Shown: positions 18,201 through 25,776 of the stretch, in pieces
How the letters are laid out: each line of letters opens with the position of its first letter
Position numbering within the stretch: position 1 is the stretch's first letter
Assembly (NCBI GenBank): GCA_002427755.1
Contig: DIYO01000001.1
Coordinates: 1,178,001 to 1,242,000 of the forward strand
DNA from: Roseivirga sp. UBA6052
Lineage (GTDB): Bacteria > Bacteroidota > Bacteroidia > Cytophagales > Cyclobacteriaceae
Direction: 5' to 3'
Length of the DNA: 64,000 bases
Program-made: the position numbers and the translations under genes
The notes under the pieces: model-generated
Told to the model about the DNA's origin: nothing
Databases searched by the model: none
The model's input: the letters and a program-made list of their open reading frames with translations, nothing else

Positions 18201-18845
18201 ACTGTAAGAAATTGTAGTTCCTGAAGTAACTGAGGTCTTTTCTACAAAGCCGCTTCCTTCATCCAACGATAGGGCCATAGCGGTTACTTCAGCCGAGGCC
18301 TGACCGGATAGTGTAAGTTGTCCGCCTTGTATAAATAAGTCTTCTTGGGTTGGACTAGTTATGGTTACAAAATTCTGAAGATTCAGATTCATATAAATGT
18401 CCCCATTCGCAGCTACCGATCCTCCGTTAATGGAACCTGGAGTTCCGGCACCTTTAACCGAACCATCGGCATTTCTAAAAACCATGGAGAGTCTAAAAAT
18501 ATTGGTGCCTGTAGGCACATTGTAATAGTTTCTGGCGGTAGGACTTAAGGTAATCTCCCATTTATTCGCTTCTCCATCCACCTTGGTCATAAGGCCAACA
18601 CCATCATCAGCGCCCCAATTCCCAATCACGTACTCCCAATCTGTGCCAGTTGCCGAAGTGGTGACCACGCCTGAATGCATGTAAACCTTATCTGCACCGG
18701 TCAGATTTCCATCGCCTTGAGTAGCATCAAAAATGATTTTGATTTCTTGCTCTCCATTTGCACTAGCAGGTTCTAAGGTGACAATCTGAGCCACGGATGG
18801 AAAGACTAATCCTAGAAAGAAAAGAAAGGTGAATAATTTACGCAT
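15207..18845 (-). CDS. Secreted multi-domain alpha-amylase (GH13) with type IX secretion signal
   Basis: 1212 residues from the ATG at 18845. A longer frame begins at a TTG (18872) that lies inside the -7 promoter box, so it is rejected. Signal peptide MRKLFTFLFFLGLVFPSVAQ. Domains: a beta module (about 25-133), a linker Ig-like domain, a CBM48/E-set-like domain (about 262-355), the GH13 catalytic barrel (about 400-755), then two more copies of the first module (about 867-976 and 994-1102) and a T9SS type A sorting domain (about 1135-1212, YYPNPTQG...). Catalytic regions are intact: DMVLNH (485-490), GYRFDLSKG with nucleophile Asp560, acid/base Glu607 in ILEHFG, and SHDE with Asp661. It should hydrolyse alpha-1,4-glucans outside the cell or at the surface. 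The triplicated module, sharing KVYMHSGVV and NWGADDGVGLMT, is probably carbohydrate binding. Confidence 0.93.
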   Translation of the reverse strand: MRKLFTFLFFLGLVFPSVAQIVTLEPASANGEQEIKIIFDATQGDGNLTGADKVYMHSGVVTTSATGTDWEYVIGNWGADDGVGLMTKVDGEANKWEITLSPTARNYYNVPTGTNIFRLSMVFRNADGSVKGAGTPGSINGGSVAANGDIYMNLNLQNFVTITSPTQEDLFIQGGQLTLSGQASAEVTAMALSLDEGSGFVEKTSVTSGTTISYSFTPSNSFSGAIKITATINGEDVEVQKDLNVIITGSTNVAELPAGVKKGINYHEGDPTKATLVLEAPGKEFVLVVGDMTNWEINSDYIMNKTSDGELFWLELNGLTPKQEYVFQYYVEGTIRIGDPYADKVADPWNDEFIPDSVYPNLPAYNRTDNGIATVLQTDQDDFVWAASETSWERPAKEDLVVYELLVRDFIGSHNYQDLIDTLDYIDNLGVNAIELMPIMEFEGNESWGYNPMYFFAPDKYYGSKNDLKEFIQACHQRGIAVILDMVLNHAFGLNPMVRMYWDAAANKPASDSPWFNPDATHPFNVGFDFNHESDYTKAFADSVNAYWVNEYHFDGYRFDLSKGFTQTNNPNNVAAWSAYDASRVALIKRMADKLWETDPDSYVILEHFGDNREETELAEYGLLLWRNMGYPYWQALGGQTGESFAGARVNSHVSYMESHDEQRQLWEVFQEGSANGEYNTRDTTIALERLKTNAAFIYMLPGPKMLWQFGELGYDIDINQNGRTGNKPLVWGDNSLGYYEDPLRKFVYDAFASVLSLRSLVNNEQNVSYTYNNTSNGAQRLITIDSDDLDVLVIGNFGLVASSYEFSYTQTGDWFDYYSGETIDVSEVQSSINLAPGELKIFTSNKVSEGFPNVLEAYENPVTISPASFTKDDQITIRFDASKASAAGTGGLVGSSKVYMHAGIVLDDFNSNTLSNVIGNLTDDGVGQMTKVNGESDIWEITLTPQSYFNVSSGEPVKIGMYFRDADDTNRGYGFRGQTIFSSIEVPGEIIEISPTSFDQNTEITITYDARQGNKGLVGESKVYMHSGVVTDSNTGTEWNNVVGNWGADDGVGLMTRSSTNSNKWEYTLTPTDYYSLGGGVAYRLSFVFRSADGNKKGTGTVGDWANGTVTDNGDIYFDIPVIITSLREELPDFSYYPNPTQGILNFSGEIPGRIRTVNIYNLKGEKVFEQPVQNNRLSPIDISTYQEGLYLLNIVTDERKYTLKVLVRPY

Positions 18846-18869
18846 CAGGTATAAGCTTAAGTCCTCACT

Positions 18870-18877
18870 CAAATATA
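18870..18877 (-). promoter_or_regulatory. Amylase -7 promoter element (TATATTTG)
   Basis: Exact TAnnTTTG match on the minus strand, 24 bp upstream of the ATG at 18845. The TTG of the box is the false start codon of the longer frame. Confidence 0.75.
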
Positions 18878-18899
18878 GTCACGCTTTACTCTCAAAATG

Positions 18900-18914
18900 A
18901 ACAAACGTTTGCAA
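18900..18914 (-). promoter_or_regulatory. Putative operator, copy 2 (TTGCAAACGTTTGTT), before amylase
   Basis: The palindrome CAAACGTTTG is at 18902-18911. In the direction of the amylase gene it reads TTGCAAACGTTTGTTCAT, 18 bases identical to the ald copy. Its centre is 29.5 bp upstream of the first base of the -7 box; for ald the distance is 19.5 bp, one helical turn less. Confidence 0.65.
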
Positions 18915-19002
18915 AGGAGAATCAAAATATGACGAAACTATTAGAGTGTGCAGTAGAAAGAAAAAGTGTGTGAGATAATTCTAAAGAAAATCTTAAATAA
19001 GA

Positions 19003-19043
19003 GGATAAAAAGAAAGAGGTTAAGTAAGCACTCACCTCTTTCG
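19003..19043 (-). terminator. Terminator of the starch-binding-like lipoprotein gene
   Basis: On the minus strand GAAAGAGGT pairs with ACCTCTTTC around a 14-nt loop, followed by TTTTTAT. It lies 21 bp after the stop codon at 19064. Confidence 0.75.
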
Positions 19044-19063
19044 AAACTTGATTATTTATTCTA

Positions 19064-19786
19064 TTAGTTAGGGCAAGTACCACCGAACTGATCACTGTTT
19101 CTCCACTCAGCAATAGTCAAACTTAGAACATCACCTGCAGCCGAGGTGCTAGTTCTATTATCTAATTCACTGCAATCACCGGCTTTCTCTACTTTATCCC
19201 AAGTACCGTCTAAACGAAACTTAAACCCTCCAGTGGCTAAATCTGCTGGATCGGCCATGGCAGCAAAGCAGAAAGAAGTCCCTAATCTAGTCAGTGTAAT
19301 ATCCTCTCCATCAGCCCATCCGGTTATATCGCCAACTAAACCAATCGTACCATCAGTAAAGTTTGGTGCCTCTACAACAACTGATACCATCGACCCATCC
19401 ACGAACTGTGGTGAAGGCAAACAAGTAATTGTTAGGGTCAGATTAGCTGTTGATGTTGTTCCAGCAGCATCTGTAGCCGTAATTACAACGTCAAAGTCGC
19501 CAGTCTGATTAATAGTAAAACTAAAATCTAAATCTGCTGCATCCCCAGATAATGAAATATTATCTGTGATTACACTTGTACCATTTTGACTAATGTCAAT
19601 TGTAGCAGATGCCAGATTAGAACCTGTAGCATCTACAGACACGGTTTGCTCAAAACCAGCACCCAAAGTTAGCTCAGTAGGTGCGTTAATTACGATATCC
19701 ACTGCTGGATCATCATCGTCTCCACAAGATGTAGCCGCCAAAGTAATTACAGCTAAAGCAACTACGGCATTCATTAATTTTCTCAT
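19064..19786 (-). CDS. Lipoprotein with starch-binding-like C-terminal domain
   Basis: 240 residues. Lipoprotein signal MRKLMNAVVALAVITLAATSC, then an Asp run GDDDDP as in many surface-exposed Bacteroidota lipoproteins. Residues about 30-125 form a PKD/Ig-like beta domain (FSFTINQTGDFDVVITATDAAGTTST). The C-terminal part (about 145-235) reads GLVGDITGWADGEDITL...FKFRLDGTWDKVEKAGDC, the layout of SusE/SusF or CBM20-like starch-binding modules. It probably holds starch or maltodextrin at the surface for the neighbouring amylase. No susC/susD pair is present in the window, so this is not a full Sus locus. It shares the 15-bp operator with the amylase but has its own terminator. Confidence 0.78.
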   Translation of the reverse strand: MRKLMNAVVALAVITLAATSCGDDDDPAVDIVINAPTELTLGAGFEQTVSVDATGSNLASATIDISQNGTSVITDNISLSGDAADLDFSFTINQTGDFDVVITATDAAGTTSTANLTLTITCLPSPQFVDGSMVSVVVEAPNFTDGTIGLVGDITGWADGEDITLTRLGTSFCFAAMADPADLATGGFKFRLDGTWDKVEKAGDCSELDNRTSTSAAGDVLSLTIAEWRNSDQFGGTCPN

Positions 19787-19881
19787 ACGTGATAAAAATA
19801 GTTTTATGATAATTCGAGTTAATTTTAGAGCATATTAGACACGGAAAACATGACCTCAATCATGTTGAGAGGTAATTTCCA

Positions 19882-19896
19882 TTGCAAACGTTTGTT
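19882..19896 (-). promoter_or_regulatory. Putative operator, copy 3, before the starch-binding-like lipoprotein
   Basis: The plus strand reads TTGCAAACGTTTGTT with palindrome CAAACGTTTG at 19885-19894, about 100 bp upstream of the start codon at 19786. Orientation is opposite to copy 2 relative to its gene, which does not matter for a near-palindrome. I see no clear TAnnTTTG box for this gene. Confidence 0.6.
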
Positions 19897-19997
19897 ATTT
19901 AGATATACCTGAATTGAGGTATCAAGTCGAGCCCTTTTAAGCAGTAATCCTGGAGCTCACAGAAAATAAAATCATTCCCAAAGTGATCTCATTGATT

Positions 19998-21290
19998 CTA
20001 AGACTGAACGAGCTTAACTTTCCTAAGTATGGCTAGCCCGAGAACAAAAAAGAGAATTAACCCGAGTGCACTATACCTCATAGAGCCTGTGATTAACTCA
20101 ATAGAACCATAAGCTAAAGTCCCCGCAACAATGGATAAATTGAAGGTCACGTCATAGAAGCTAAAGAATGATGCATGGTCTTCGGTGTCTTTAGGAATTA
20201 GTTTTGAATAGGTAGCCCTTGATAATGCTTGTATACCACCCATTATCATTCCCACAAAAAAAGCGAGTATAAAGAATTGAATATTGTTCTGAACAAAGAA
20301 TGCGGCAAAACAGACCACTATCCAAATCACAATCATGACTGACAAGGAATAAATATTACCTTTCTTCTCAGAAACACCAGCAAAAAGATACGCTCCTGCA
20401 ATTGCTACCAATTGAATGATCAATACGGTTAAAATCAGGTATTGAGTTTCCATTTGAAGCTCTTTTGCACCAAATAAAGAAGCTAAATACATTACAGCTT
20501 GCACACCTCCATTAAAGAAAAAGTATGCTATTACATATCTTTTGATATTGGTCAGCTCTTTGATACGGTTATAGACCATTATCAGCTCTTCATATCCCTT
20601 CTTAACCCATCCACCGGTTGCCTTTTTAGCAAAAGGGTTCTCTGGCAAACGAGCAAATGTAATTTGAGCAAAACCAGCCCACCATACTGCCACTGTAAGA
20701 AACGATATCCTGGCAGGCAATGAACCATCTTCCAATCCAAACAATCCTGGAGCTTCAATCATCACCAAATTAAAAATAAGGAGAATCACACTCCCGATAT
20801 AACCCAGGGAGTAGCCTCTAGCACTAAGTCTATCAAACTTATCTTGCGTTGCTATCTCAGGTAAAAAGGCATCGTAAAACACCAATGAGCCGGAATACCC
20901 AACACTAGCAAGAATAGCCATCAACACACCAAATTCTAGATTAGCTCCTTCAAAAAAGAACATACCAGCACAAGAGGCAGAACCCAAATAAGCAAAGATC
21001 TTCAGGAAGAGTTTCTTTTTTCCAGTGTAGTCCGCAATACCCGTTAGTAGAGGAATAATGACAGCTGTTAACAAAAACGAAAATGACAGCGCATATGAAT
21101 ACAGCACTGTATTGGGTAACTCCCAACCAAAGAACTCAACCAACTTACTACCATCAGCCGAAGTGGTTACACTTTCAAAGTAGATGGGAAAAACTGCTGT
21201 GGTAATGGTAAGTGAATAGACTGAATTAGCCCAATCATACATACACCAAGCATTGGTAATTTTCTTATTGTTAAGAACTAATTGGCTCAT
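19998..21290 (-). CDS. MFS transporter, UMF1 (Atg22-like) family
   Basis: About 430 residues from the ATG at 21290, with roughly twelve membrane helices. The start NKKITNAWCMYDWANSVYSLTITTAVFPIYF is the signature of the UMF1 family, and the loop motif DYTGKKK after helix 2 is the usual MFS loop. A frame extension to 21311 uses a TTG inside the exbD terminator and is rejected. Substrate is unknown; UMF1 members are sometimes linked to amino-acid or sugar export. The location beside two starch genes would fit maltooligosaccharide or glucose transport, but that is inference only, and no operator copy lies in front of it. Confidence 0.85.
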   Translation of the reverse strand: MSQLVLNNKKITNAWCMYDWANSVYSLTITTAVFPIYFESVTTSADGSKLVEFFGWELPNTVLYSYALSFSFLLTAVIIPLLTGIADYTGKKKLFLKIFAYLGSASCAGMFFFEGANLEFGVLMAILASVGYSGSLVFYDAFLPEIATQDKFDRLSARGYSLGYIGSVILLIFNLVMIEAPGLFGLEDGSLPARISFLTVAVWWAGFAQITFARLPENPFAKKATGGWVKKGYEELIMVYNRIKELTNIKRYVIAYFFFNGGVQAVMYLASLFGAKELQMETQYLILTVLIIQLVAIAGAYLFAGVSEKKGNIYSLSVMIVIWIVVCFAAFFVQNNIQFFILAFFVGMIMGGIQALSRATYSKLIPKDTEDHASFFSFYDVTFNLSIVAGTLAYGSIELITGSMRYSALGLILFFVLGLAILRKVKLVQS

Positions 21291-21322
21291 AAATAAAAAA
21301 AGAGACCGCAAGCGGTCTCTTT
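21291..21322 (-). terminator. Terminator of the ExbB/ExbD operon
   Basis: AGAGACCG and CGGTCTCT form a perfect 8-bp stem with a CAAG loop. In the minus direction TTTTTTTATTT follows. It lies between the exbD stop (21345) and the MFS start (21290). Confidence 0.9.
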
Positions 21323-21344
21323 ATATAATTAGAAAGTTATTCTC

Positions 21345-21806
21345 TTAATTGTTATTCTGCTTAGTTGGAGCAGCATACATGATCTTACGTGCATTCGCCT
21401 CTCTCAATTCAGTTTGAATATCTACAATGATACCCATTTTGGTATCATCATCAACTTTCATTGAAATTGTGATTTGATCACGTTCAACTTCACTCAACTT
21501 AGATTTCTCTTGGTTTACCCATTGTACAATACCATCTATTGAAATGAACGCATCATTGGCTTGAATAAGTGGTTCAGTACCTAAAGCCTGATCCTTAGGA
21601 GGACCAACATATAAGTAAGTTACCAACTTCTTCTTTTCAAGCTTTACTAATTGCTCAGCTCTTGGAATGTCTTGCTCAACTTTCAACTCTGTTTCTCTTA
21701 GCACAGTGGTTACCATGAAAAAGAACAGGAGCATAAAGATAATATCTGGAAGTGCAGCAGTAGGTATATCCTGACTCGACTCGCTTTTCTTTTTAAACTT
21801 TGACAT
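21345..21806 (-). CDS. exbD: ExbD/TolR family biopolymer transport protein (second)
   Basis: 153 residues: a short cytoplasmic N-terminus, one membrane helix with the conserved Asp in TAALPDIIFMLLFFFMVTT, and a periplasmic domain. With ExbB it forms a proton channel that energises TonB-type outer-membrane transport or a gliding/secretion motor. The helix Asp is the protonated residue in the family. Last gene of a four-gene operon, separated by 1 bp from the first exbD and followed by a strong terminator. Confidence 0.92.
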   Translation of the reverse strand: MSKFKKKSESSQDIPTAALPDIIFMLLFFFMVTTVLRETELKVEQDIPRAEQLVKLEKKKLVTYLYVGPPKDQALGTEPLIQANDAFISIDGIVQWVNQEKSKLSEVERDQITISMKVDDDTKMGIIVDIQTELREANARKIMYAAPTKQNNN

Positions 21807-21807
21807 A

Positions 21808-22470
21808 TTATCCTCCTACAGTTGATGGTTCAGCAATAGAAATCGCTTTTGGAATTCCAGCTCTCGCTCTGTCATATAGCTCTTTCTGTCTCGGGTCATT
21901 TCTATTCAATTTTCTGAACTCTTCATCAGTTAAGCCCACGCGCTCACCGTAAATTCTGTTGTAAGCAGCGTTCAACTCATCGAGAATCGTAATGAAAATC
22001 TCATAGCTACTACCACGGTCAGCCTTTACGGAAACAATTGCTCCACTTGGCCCATCTGAAGATTCCGAAGAACCCAGATTTCTTGTGATATACGATTTCA
22101 TAGCAGGTGGAAGAGATTCATAAACCTCTCTATCACTCACTTTTGCCTTACCCTTTTGCACGTCACTAGGCTTACCAAAATTCAATACAAAGTCGTAAAC
22201 CATGTCTCTGATTTGGCCTATATCATCTAAAGGCTCGTCTTCAACAAGTAGTCTATCAGCTGAGTTCACCTGAATTTTAAAGATGTTTCTCTGCTGTTGT
22301 TTGATTTCAATTGGTTCATCTTCTTCTTGCTTTGGAGGCAAAAGAAGCGTTAATCCTTTGTTAGTGGCAATTTGGGTAGTTACTAAGAAGAAAATCAAAA
22401 GTAGGAATGCAATGTCGGCCATTGAACCGGCATTCACCTCTTGACTTCCTTTGTTCTTACTTCTTGCCAT
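21808..22470 (-). CDS. exbD: ExbD/TolR family biopolymer transport protein (first)
   Basis: 220 residues, longer than the second copy. The membrane helix carries the key Asp in NAGSMADIAFLLLIFFLVTT. The periplasmic domain has an insertion (about 90-140) rich in charged and Ser residues (SSESSDGPSG). Two non-identical ExbD proteins per ExbB are normal in Bacteroidota and probably form a heteromeric plug in the ExbB ring. Downstream of the small membrane protein by 4 bp. Confidence 0.92.
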   Translation of the reverse strand: MARSKNKGSQEVNAGSMADIAFLLLIFFLVTTQIATNKGLTLLLPPKQEEDEPIEIKQQQRNIFKIQVNSADRLLVEDEPLDDIGQIRDMVYDFVLNFGKPSDVQKGKAKVSDREVYESLPPAMKSYITRNLGSSESSDGPSGAIVSVKADRGSSYEIFITILDELNAAYNRIYGERVGLTDEEFRKLNRNDPRQKELYDRARAGIPKAISIAEPSTVGG

Positions 22471-22474
22471 GTTA

Positions 22475-22837
22475 TTATCTTACAATTCTTGCGATTGATG
22501 AATAGATCAAACCAACTACTGCGATAATAATAAGTACCAATGTAGTTGTCATTGCCCCTCCAATTATCTTGAAGGTAGTTCCAGCAGAATCTGCTGTTGG
22601 GTCGATACTAGCAGCTTCCATAGCTCTTGCAGTACTTGCACCAAACTCTGCAGGTGCAACTGAATAGCCGATAAAGAAGATAACCACTAGTAATATTACT
22701 CCACCTGCACTTTTAACCAATGTCTTTGGGTTTCCAAAGGAATTGACCAATCCAAGGACGATTGCAGATCCAGCCGCAAGTACAATCAAAATGTACGCTG
22801 CTATCAATCCAATGTCTACTAATTGTTCTAAACTCAT
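22475..22837 (-). CDS. Small membrane protein of the ExbB/ExbD operon
   Basis: 120 residues with about three membrane helices (GLIAAYILIVLAAGSAIVLGL, VILLVVIFFIGYSVA and TTTLVLIIIAVVGLIYSS). I do not recognise a Pfam-type domain, but a gene of this kind regularly stands between exbB and exbD in Cytophagales. It may be an accessory subunit of the proton channel. Position between exbB (24 bp) and exbD (4 bp) supports co-transcription and joint function. Confidence 0.8.
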   Translation of the reverse strand: MSLEQLVDIGLIAAYILIVLAAGSAIVLGLVNSFGNPKTLVKSAGGVILLVVIFFIGYSVAPAEFGASTARAMEAASIDPTADSAGTTFKIIGGAMTTTLVLIIIAVVGLIYSSIARIVR

Positions 22838-22861
22838 AATTGATGTTTAAAAGTGAGATGA

Positions 22862-23674
22862 TTATTTAGAAAGGTTGTGCTTCACTAAGATATCTACAAG
22901 AGAGATAGAAGCATCTTCCATTGAATTTACAATAGAGTCGATTTTAGATACACAGTAGTTATAGAATAACTGAAGGATAATCGCTACAATAAGACCACCT
23001 ACTGTTGTTAATAGTGCTACTTTAATACCACCTGCTACCAAAGAAGGAGAAATATCACCTGCTGCCTCAATAGCATCGAATGCACCAATCATACCAATTA
23101 CAGTACCCATGAAACCAAGCATTGGTGCCAATGAGATAAATAATGAAATCCAAACTAGACCTCTTTCTAATCTACCCATTTCAACAGAACCGTAAGCGAT
23201 AACTGATTTCTCAACCATCTCAATGCCTTCTGACATTCTCATTAGTCCTTGAGTAAATATAGAAGCAACAGGACCTCTAGTCGCTTTAGTAACATCTTTT
23301 GCAGCTTCTACTCCACCTGACTCAAGTGCGTCTTCAACTTTACTTAAAAGCTTTTGAGTGTTAGTAGTAGCTAAGTTTAAGCTGATAATTCTTTCGATAG
23401 CGATAGCCAATCCAAGAATTAAACAGATTAATACTGGTGACATAAACGTAGGGTCACCTTCGATGAATTTATCTTTGATGATTTGATCGAAAGATTGCTC
23501 TTCTGTAGTAGCTTCTAGCTCGTCAGAGTAATCTGGCTCAGTTGGGATAGTGTTTTCCACAGCCGCTGCAGCAGTATCCTGGTCAGCCATTGCAGTTGTA
23601 TCATCTTGTGCTGAAGCATTAAATCCTAGTGACAAAGCACCGCAGATCATCAGTAAAGAGAATAACTTTTTCAT
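22862..23674 (-). CDS. exbB: ExbB/TolQ/MotA-type proton channel protein
   Basis: 270 residues. A cleavable signal peptide (KKLFSLLMICGALSLGFNASA) and an acidic periplasmic stretch (DDTTAMADQDTAAAAVENTIPTEPD) precede the MotA_TolQ_ExbB domain, the usual Bacteroidota form. Helices lie near 78-95, 165-195 and 210-240, with the conserved SLAPMLGFMGTVIGMIGAFDAI and VALLTTVGGLIVAI. It forms the ring of a proton-driven motor with the ExbD proteins that follow. First gene of the operon; the upstream 90 bp are AT-rich with no clear TAnnTTTG box. Confidence 0.93.
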   Translation of the reverse strand: MKKLFSLLMICGALSLGFNASAQDDTTAMADQDTAAAAVENTIPTEPDYSDELEATTEEQSFDQIIKDKFIEGDPTFMSPVLICLILGLAIAIERIISLNLATTNTQKLLSKVEDALESGGVEAAKDVTKATRGPVASIFTQGLMRMSEGIEMVEKSVIAYGSVEMGRLERGLVWISLFISLAPMLGFMGTVIGMIGAFDAIEAAGDISPSLVAGGIKVALLTTVGGLIVAIILQLFYNYCVSKIDSIVNSMEDASISLVDILVKHNLSK

Positions 23675-23766
23675 AGTCTAGTTTTGATTAATAAAGGTTA
23701 AAACGGTTTCTAAATTATTAATAAATATGATATAAAGAAATTTATACTTAAAGTTTTAGTTGATAG

Positions 23767-23854
23767 CAGAGAGGAAGGGATTCGAACCCTCGATACCCTT
23801 GAGGGGTATACACACTTTCCAGGCGTGCTCCTTCGACCGCTCGGACACCTCTCT
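23767..23854 (-). tRNA. tRNA-Ser (anticodon GGA)
   Basis: 88 nt, class II with a long variable arm. The acceptor stem AGAGAGG pairs with CCTCTCT, discriminator G at 23767. The anticodon arm is CACGC-CTGGAAA-GTGTG, giving GGA, which reads UCC and UCU codons. The variable arm TATACCCCTCAAGGGTATC forms a hairpin. T loop TTCGAAT. The 3' CCA is not encoded (CTA follows). Confidence 0.96.
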
Positions 23855-23944
23855 AATAGTCCCTGCACATCTCACAGGGCAACAAATAAATTAATAAAAA
23901 CATCAGGATGCAAGGCCAAATTACATTTTGTGAAAGCCTCAAAA

Positions 23945-25015
23945 TCAGTTCATTTCGCCTCTAATTGGAGTAATTAAACACTTTTTTGCAGTGCTTATTT
24001 TCTTAAACCTTCCTAAAGCGTACATCATCTTAGTTATCGCTGCCTCACTGGTGATATCCCCTCCACTTAAAACCCCAATCTTTTCTAAGCTGCTACTTGC
24101 TTCATATTTACCATGCATTACATTACCACCATTACATTGACTCACATTCAGTAGTAACTTATTGTCTTGCACCGCTTTATCTAGCAGTTCTAAAAACCAA
24201 GGCTCATGCGGCACATTACCTGAACCATAGGTTTCGATAACGACTCCTTTTATGTGAGGTGCTTTTAAAATCAATTCAATGGTATCTGGTAAGAGCCCAG
24301 GAAACAGCTTAATGATGGCCACATGGGCGTTCAATTCATCTTGTATTTCCAGAATATCTTTGGCAAAGGGTTTTAGTGCTGGCCAATTGTAATTTATGGT
24401 GATACCTGCTTTTGCAAGCGGTGGATAATTTTCTGATTCGAAGGCATCAAAGGACTGAGATTCTACCTTCTTGGATCTATTTCCTCTTAAGAGTTCATTA
24501 TTGAAGAAAAGACATACCTCAGTTATGATAGGCTTACCATCTTTCTTTTCTGAAGCAATTTCGAGCGAAGTAACCAGATTCTCAGACGCATCTGATCTAG
24601 GAGAAGCAATTGGTAACTGCGCACCAGTAAATATTACAGGCTTGTTTAGACCCTGAAGCATAAAACTTAAAGCAGAAGCGGAGTAAGCCATGGTATCGGT
24701 ACCATGAAGGATTAGAAAACCATCAAAATCATCATAATGGTCTCCTATTGTATGAGCAATTGACTGCCAATGTCTAATCTCAATCTTAGCAGAATCAATA
24801 GGCTGAGAAAAGGCAATTACAGAAAGATTGATATGAAGTTCTTTTGCAGCAGGTGCTCTTCTTAAAACAGAATCAAATCCACAGGGCACCAATTCTCCTC
24901 TTTCATTGTAATCCATCCCTAATGTGCCACCAGTATAAATGATAAGAATACGTGCCTTCGGATCTTCGAATAAATCGAAATGAACTATCGGTTTCAAGTC
25001 AATCATGTCAATCAT
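23945..25015 (-). CDS. L-asparaginase, type I (cytoplasmic)
   Basis: 356 residues. First catalytic Thr region IIYTGGTLGM (about 25-34) and second LHGTDTMAYS (about 104-113), with the Thr-Lys-Asp elements of the family. It hydrolyses L-asparagine to aspartate and ammonia. No signal peptide, so cytoplasmic type I. The ATG at 25015 overlaps the tatD stop codon by 4 bp; a second ATG three codons later (25006) is possible. Last gene of the minus-strand operon starting at 30079. Confidence 0.93.
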   Translation of the reverse strand: MIDMIDLKPIVHFDLFEDPKARILIIYTGGTLGMDYNERGELVPCGFDSVLRRAPAAKELHINLSVIAFSQPIDSAKIEIRHWQSIAHTIGDHYDDFDGFLILHGTDTMAYSASALSFMLQGLNKPVIFTGAQLPIASPRSDASENLVTSLEIASEKKDGKPIITEVCLFFNNELLRGNRSKKVESQSFDAFESENYPPLAKAGITINYNWPALKPFAKDILEIQDELNAHVAIIKLFPGLLPDTIELILKAPHIKGVVIETYGSGNVPHEPWFLELLDKAVQDNKLLLNVSQCNGGNVMHGKYEASSSLEKIGVLSGGDITSEAAITKMMYALGRFKKISTAKKCLITPIRGEMN

Positions 25016-25776
25016 GTCAATTGGAATAAGCGTTTTGCATTGGCGGTTGTTTCCGAGATTATATTTTCCAACGAGGTTTCTCTGTAATCAGCAATTTTCT
25101 GAGCTACCAATTGGGTATAGGCCGGCTCATTGCGTTTACCTCTATGTGGAACAGGAGCGAGATATGGACTGTCTGTTTCAAGCACTACGTTATTCATTGT
25201 GATTTCAGGTATCACTTCATTCATGCCTGAATTTTTAAACGTTGATACACCTCCAAGCCCTATGAAGAAATCTAGCTCTTCAATTCTTCTAGCTTGCTCA
25301 ACCGTACCATTAAAGCAATGAAAGACACCCTTGAGGCTTTCATCTCTTAGTTCTTCAACCAGATCGATTGTCATATCCAGAGATTCTCTACAGTGAATGA
25401 TTATTGGAATCTTGTAATCCTTAGCCCATTGCGTTTGAATCTTGAAAGCTTCTATTTGTTGATCTATAAAGGTTTTATCCCAGTAAAGATCAGTACCAAT
25501 CTCTCCTATTGCAGCAAAGTATCGTTTGCCTAACCAATCCTCAACTAAGTAGAGTTCTTTTTCAAAATCGGCCTTTACAGAACATGGATGTAAGCCCATT
25601 GTGGCCACACAAAAATCAGGATAACGCTCTTCTAAGGACAGCATATTGTCTATGGACGTACGATCAATATTCGGCAAATAGACCTTTTCCATACCGAGCT
25701 CCTTAGCTCTGGTAATCACATCATCAATGTCTTCTTTGAACTGCTCAAGGTAAATATGAGCATGCGTATCAATCAT
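25012..25776 (-). CDS. TatD family metal-dependent hydrolase / deoxyribonuclease
   Basis: 254 residues, TIM-barrel amidohydrolase. MIDTHAHIYLEQF gives the metal-binding HxH; GEIGTDLYWD supplies Glu, IIHCRES and GVFHCFNG two further His, and ETDSPYLAP the final Asp. TatD proteins are 3'-5' exonucleases involved in DNA quality control. Translationally coupled by 4-bp overlaps with the glycosyltransferase before it and the asparaginase after it. Confidence 0.93.
   Translation of the reverse strand: MIDTHAHIYLEQFKEDIDDVITRAKELGMEKVYLPNIDRTSIDNMLSLEERYPDFCVATMGLHPCSVKADFEKELYLVEDWLGKRYFAAIGEIGTDLYWDKTFIDQQIEAFKIQTQWAKDYKIPIIIHCRESLDMTIDLVEELRDESLKGVFHCFNGTVEQARRIEELDFFIGLGGVSTFKNSGMNEVIPEITMNNVVLETDSPYLAPVPHRGKRNEPAYTQLVAQKIADYRETSLENIISETTANAKRLFQLT

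Noticed and set aside
18846..18872. TTG start giving a 1221-residue amylase
   Set aside because: The TTG is part of the TATATTTG promoter box and the ATG at 18845 starts directly with a normal signal peptide.
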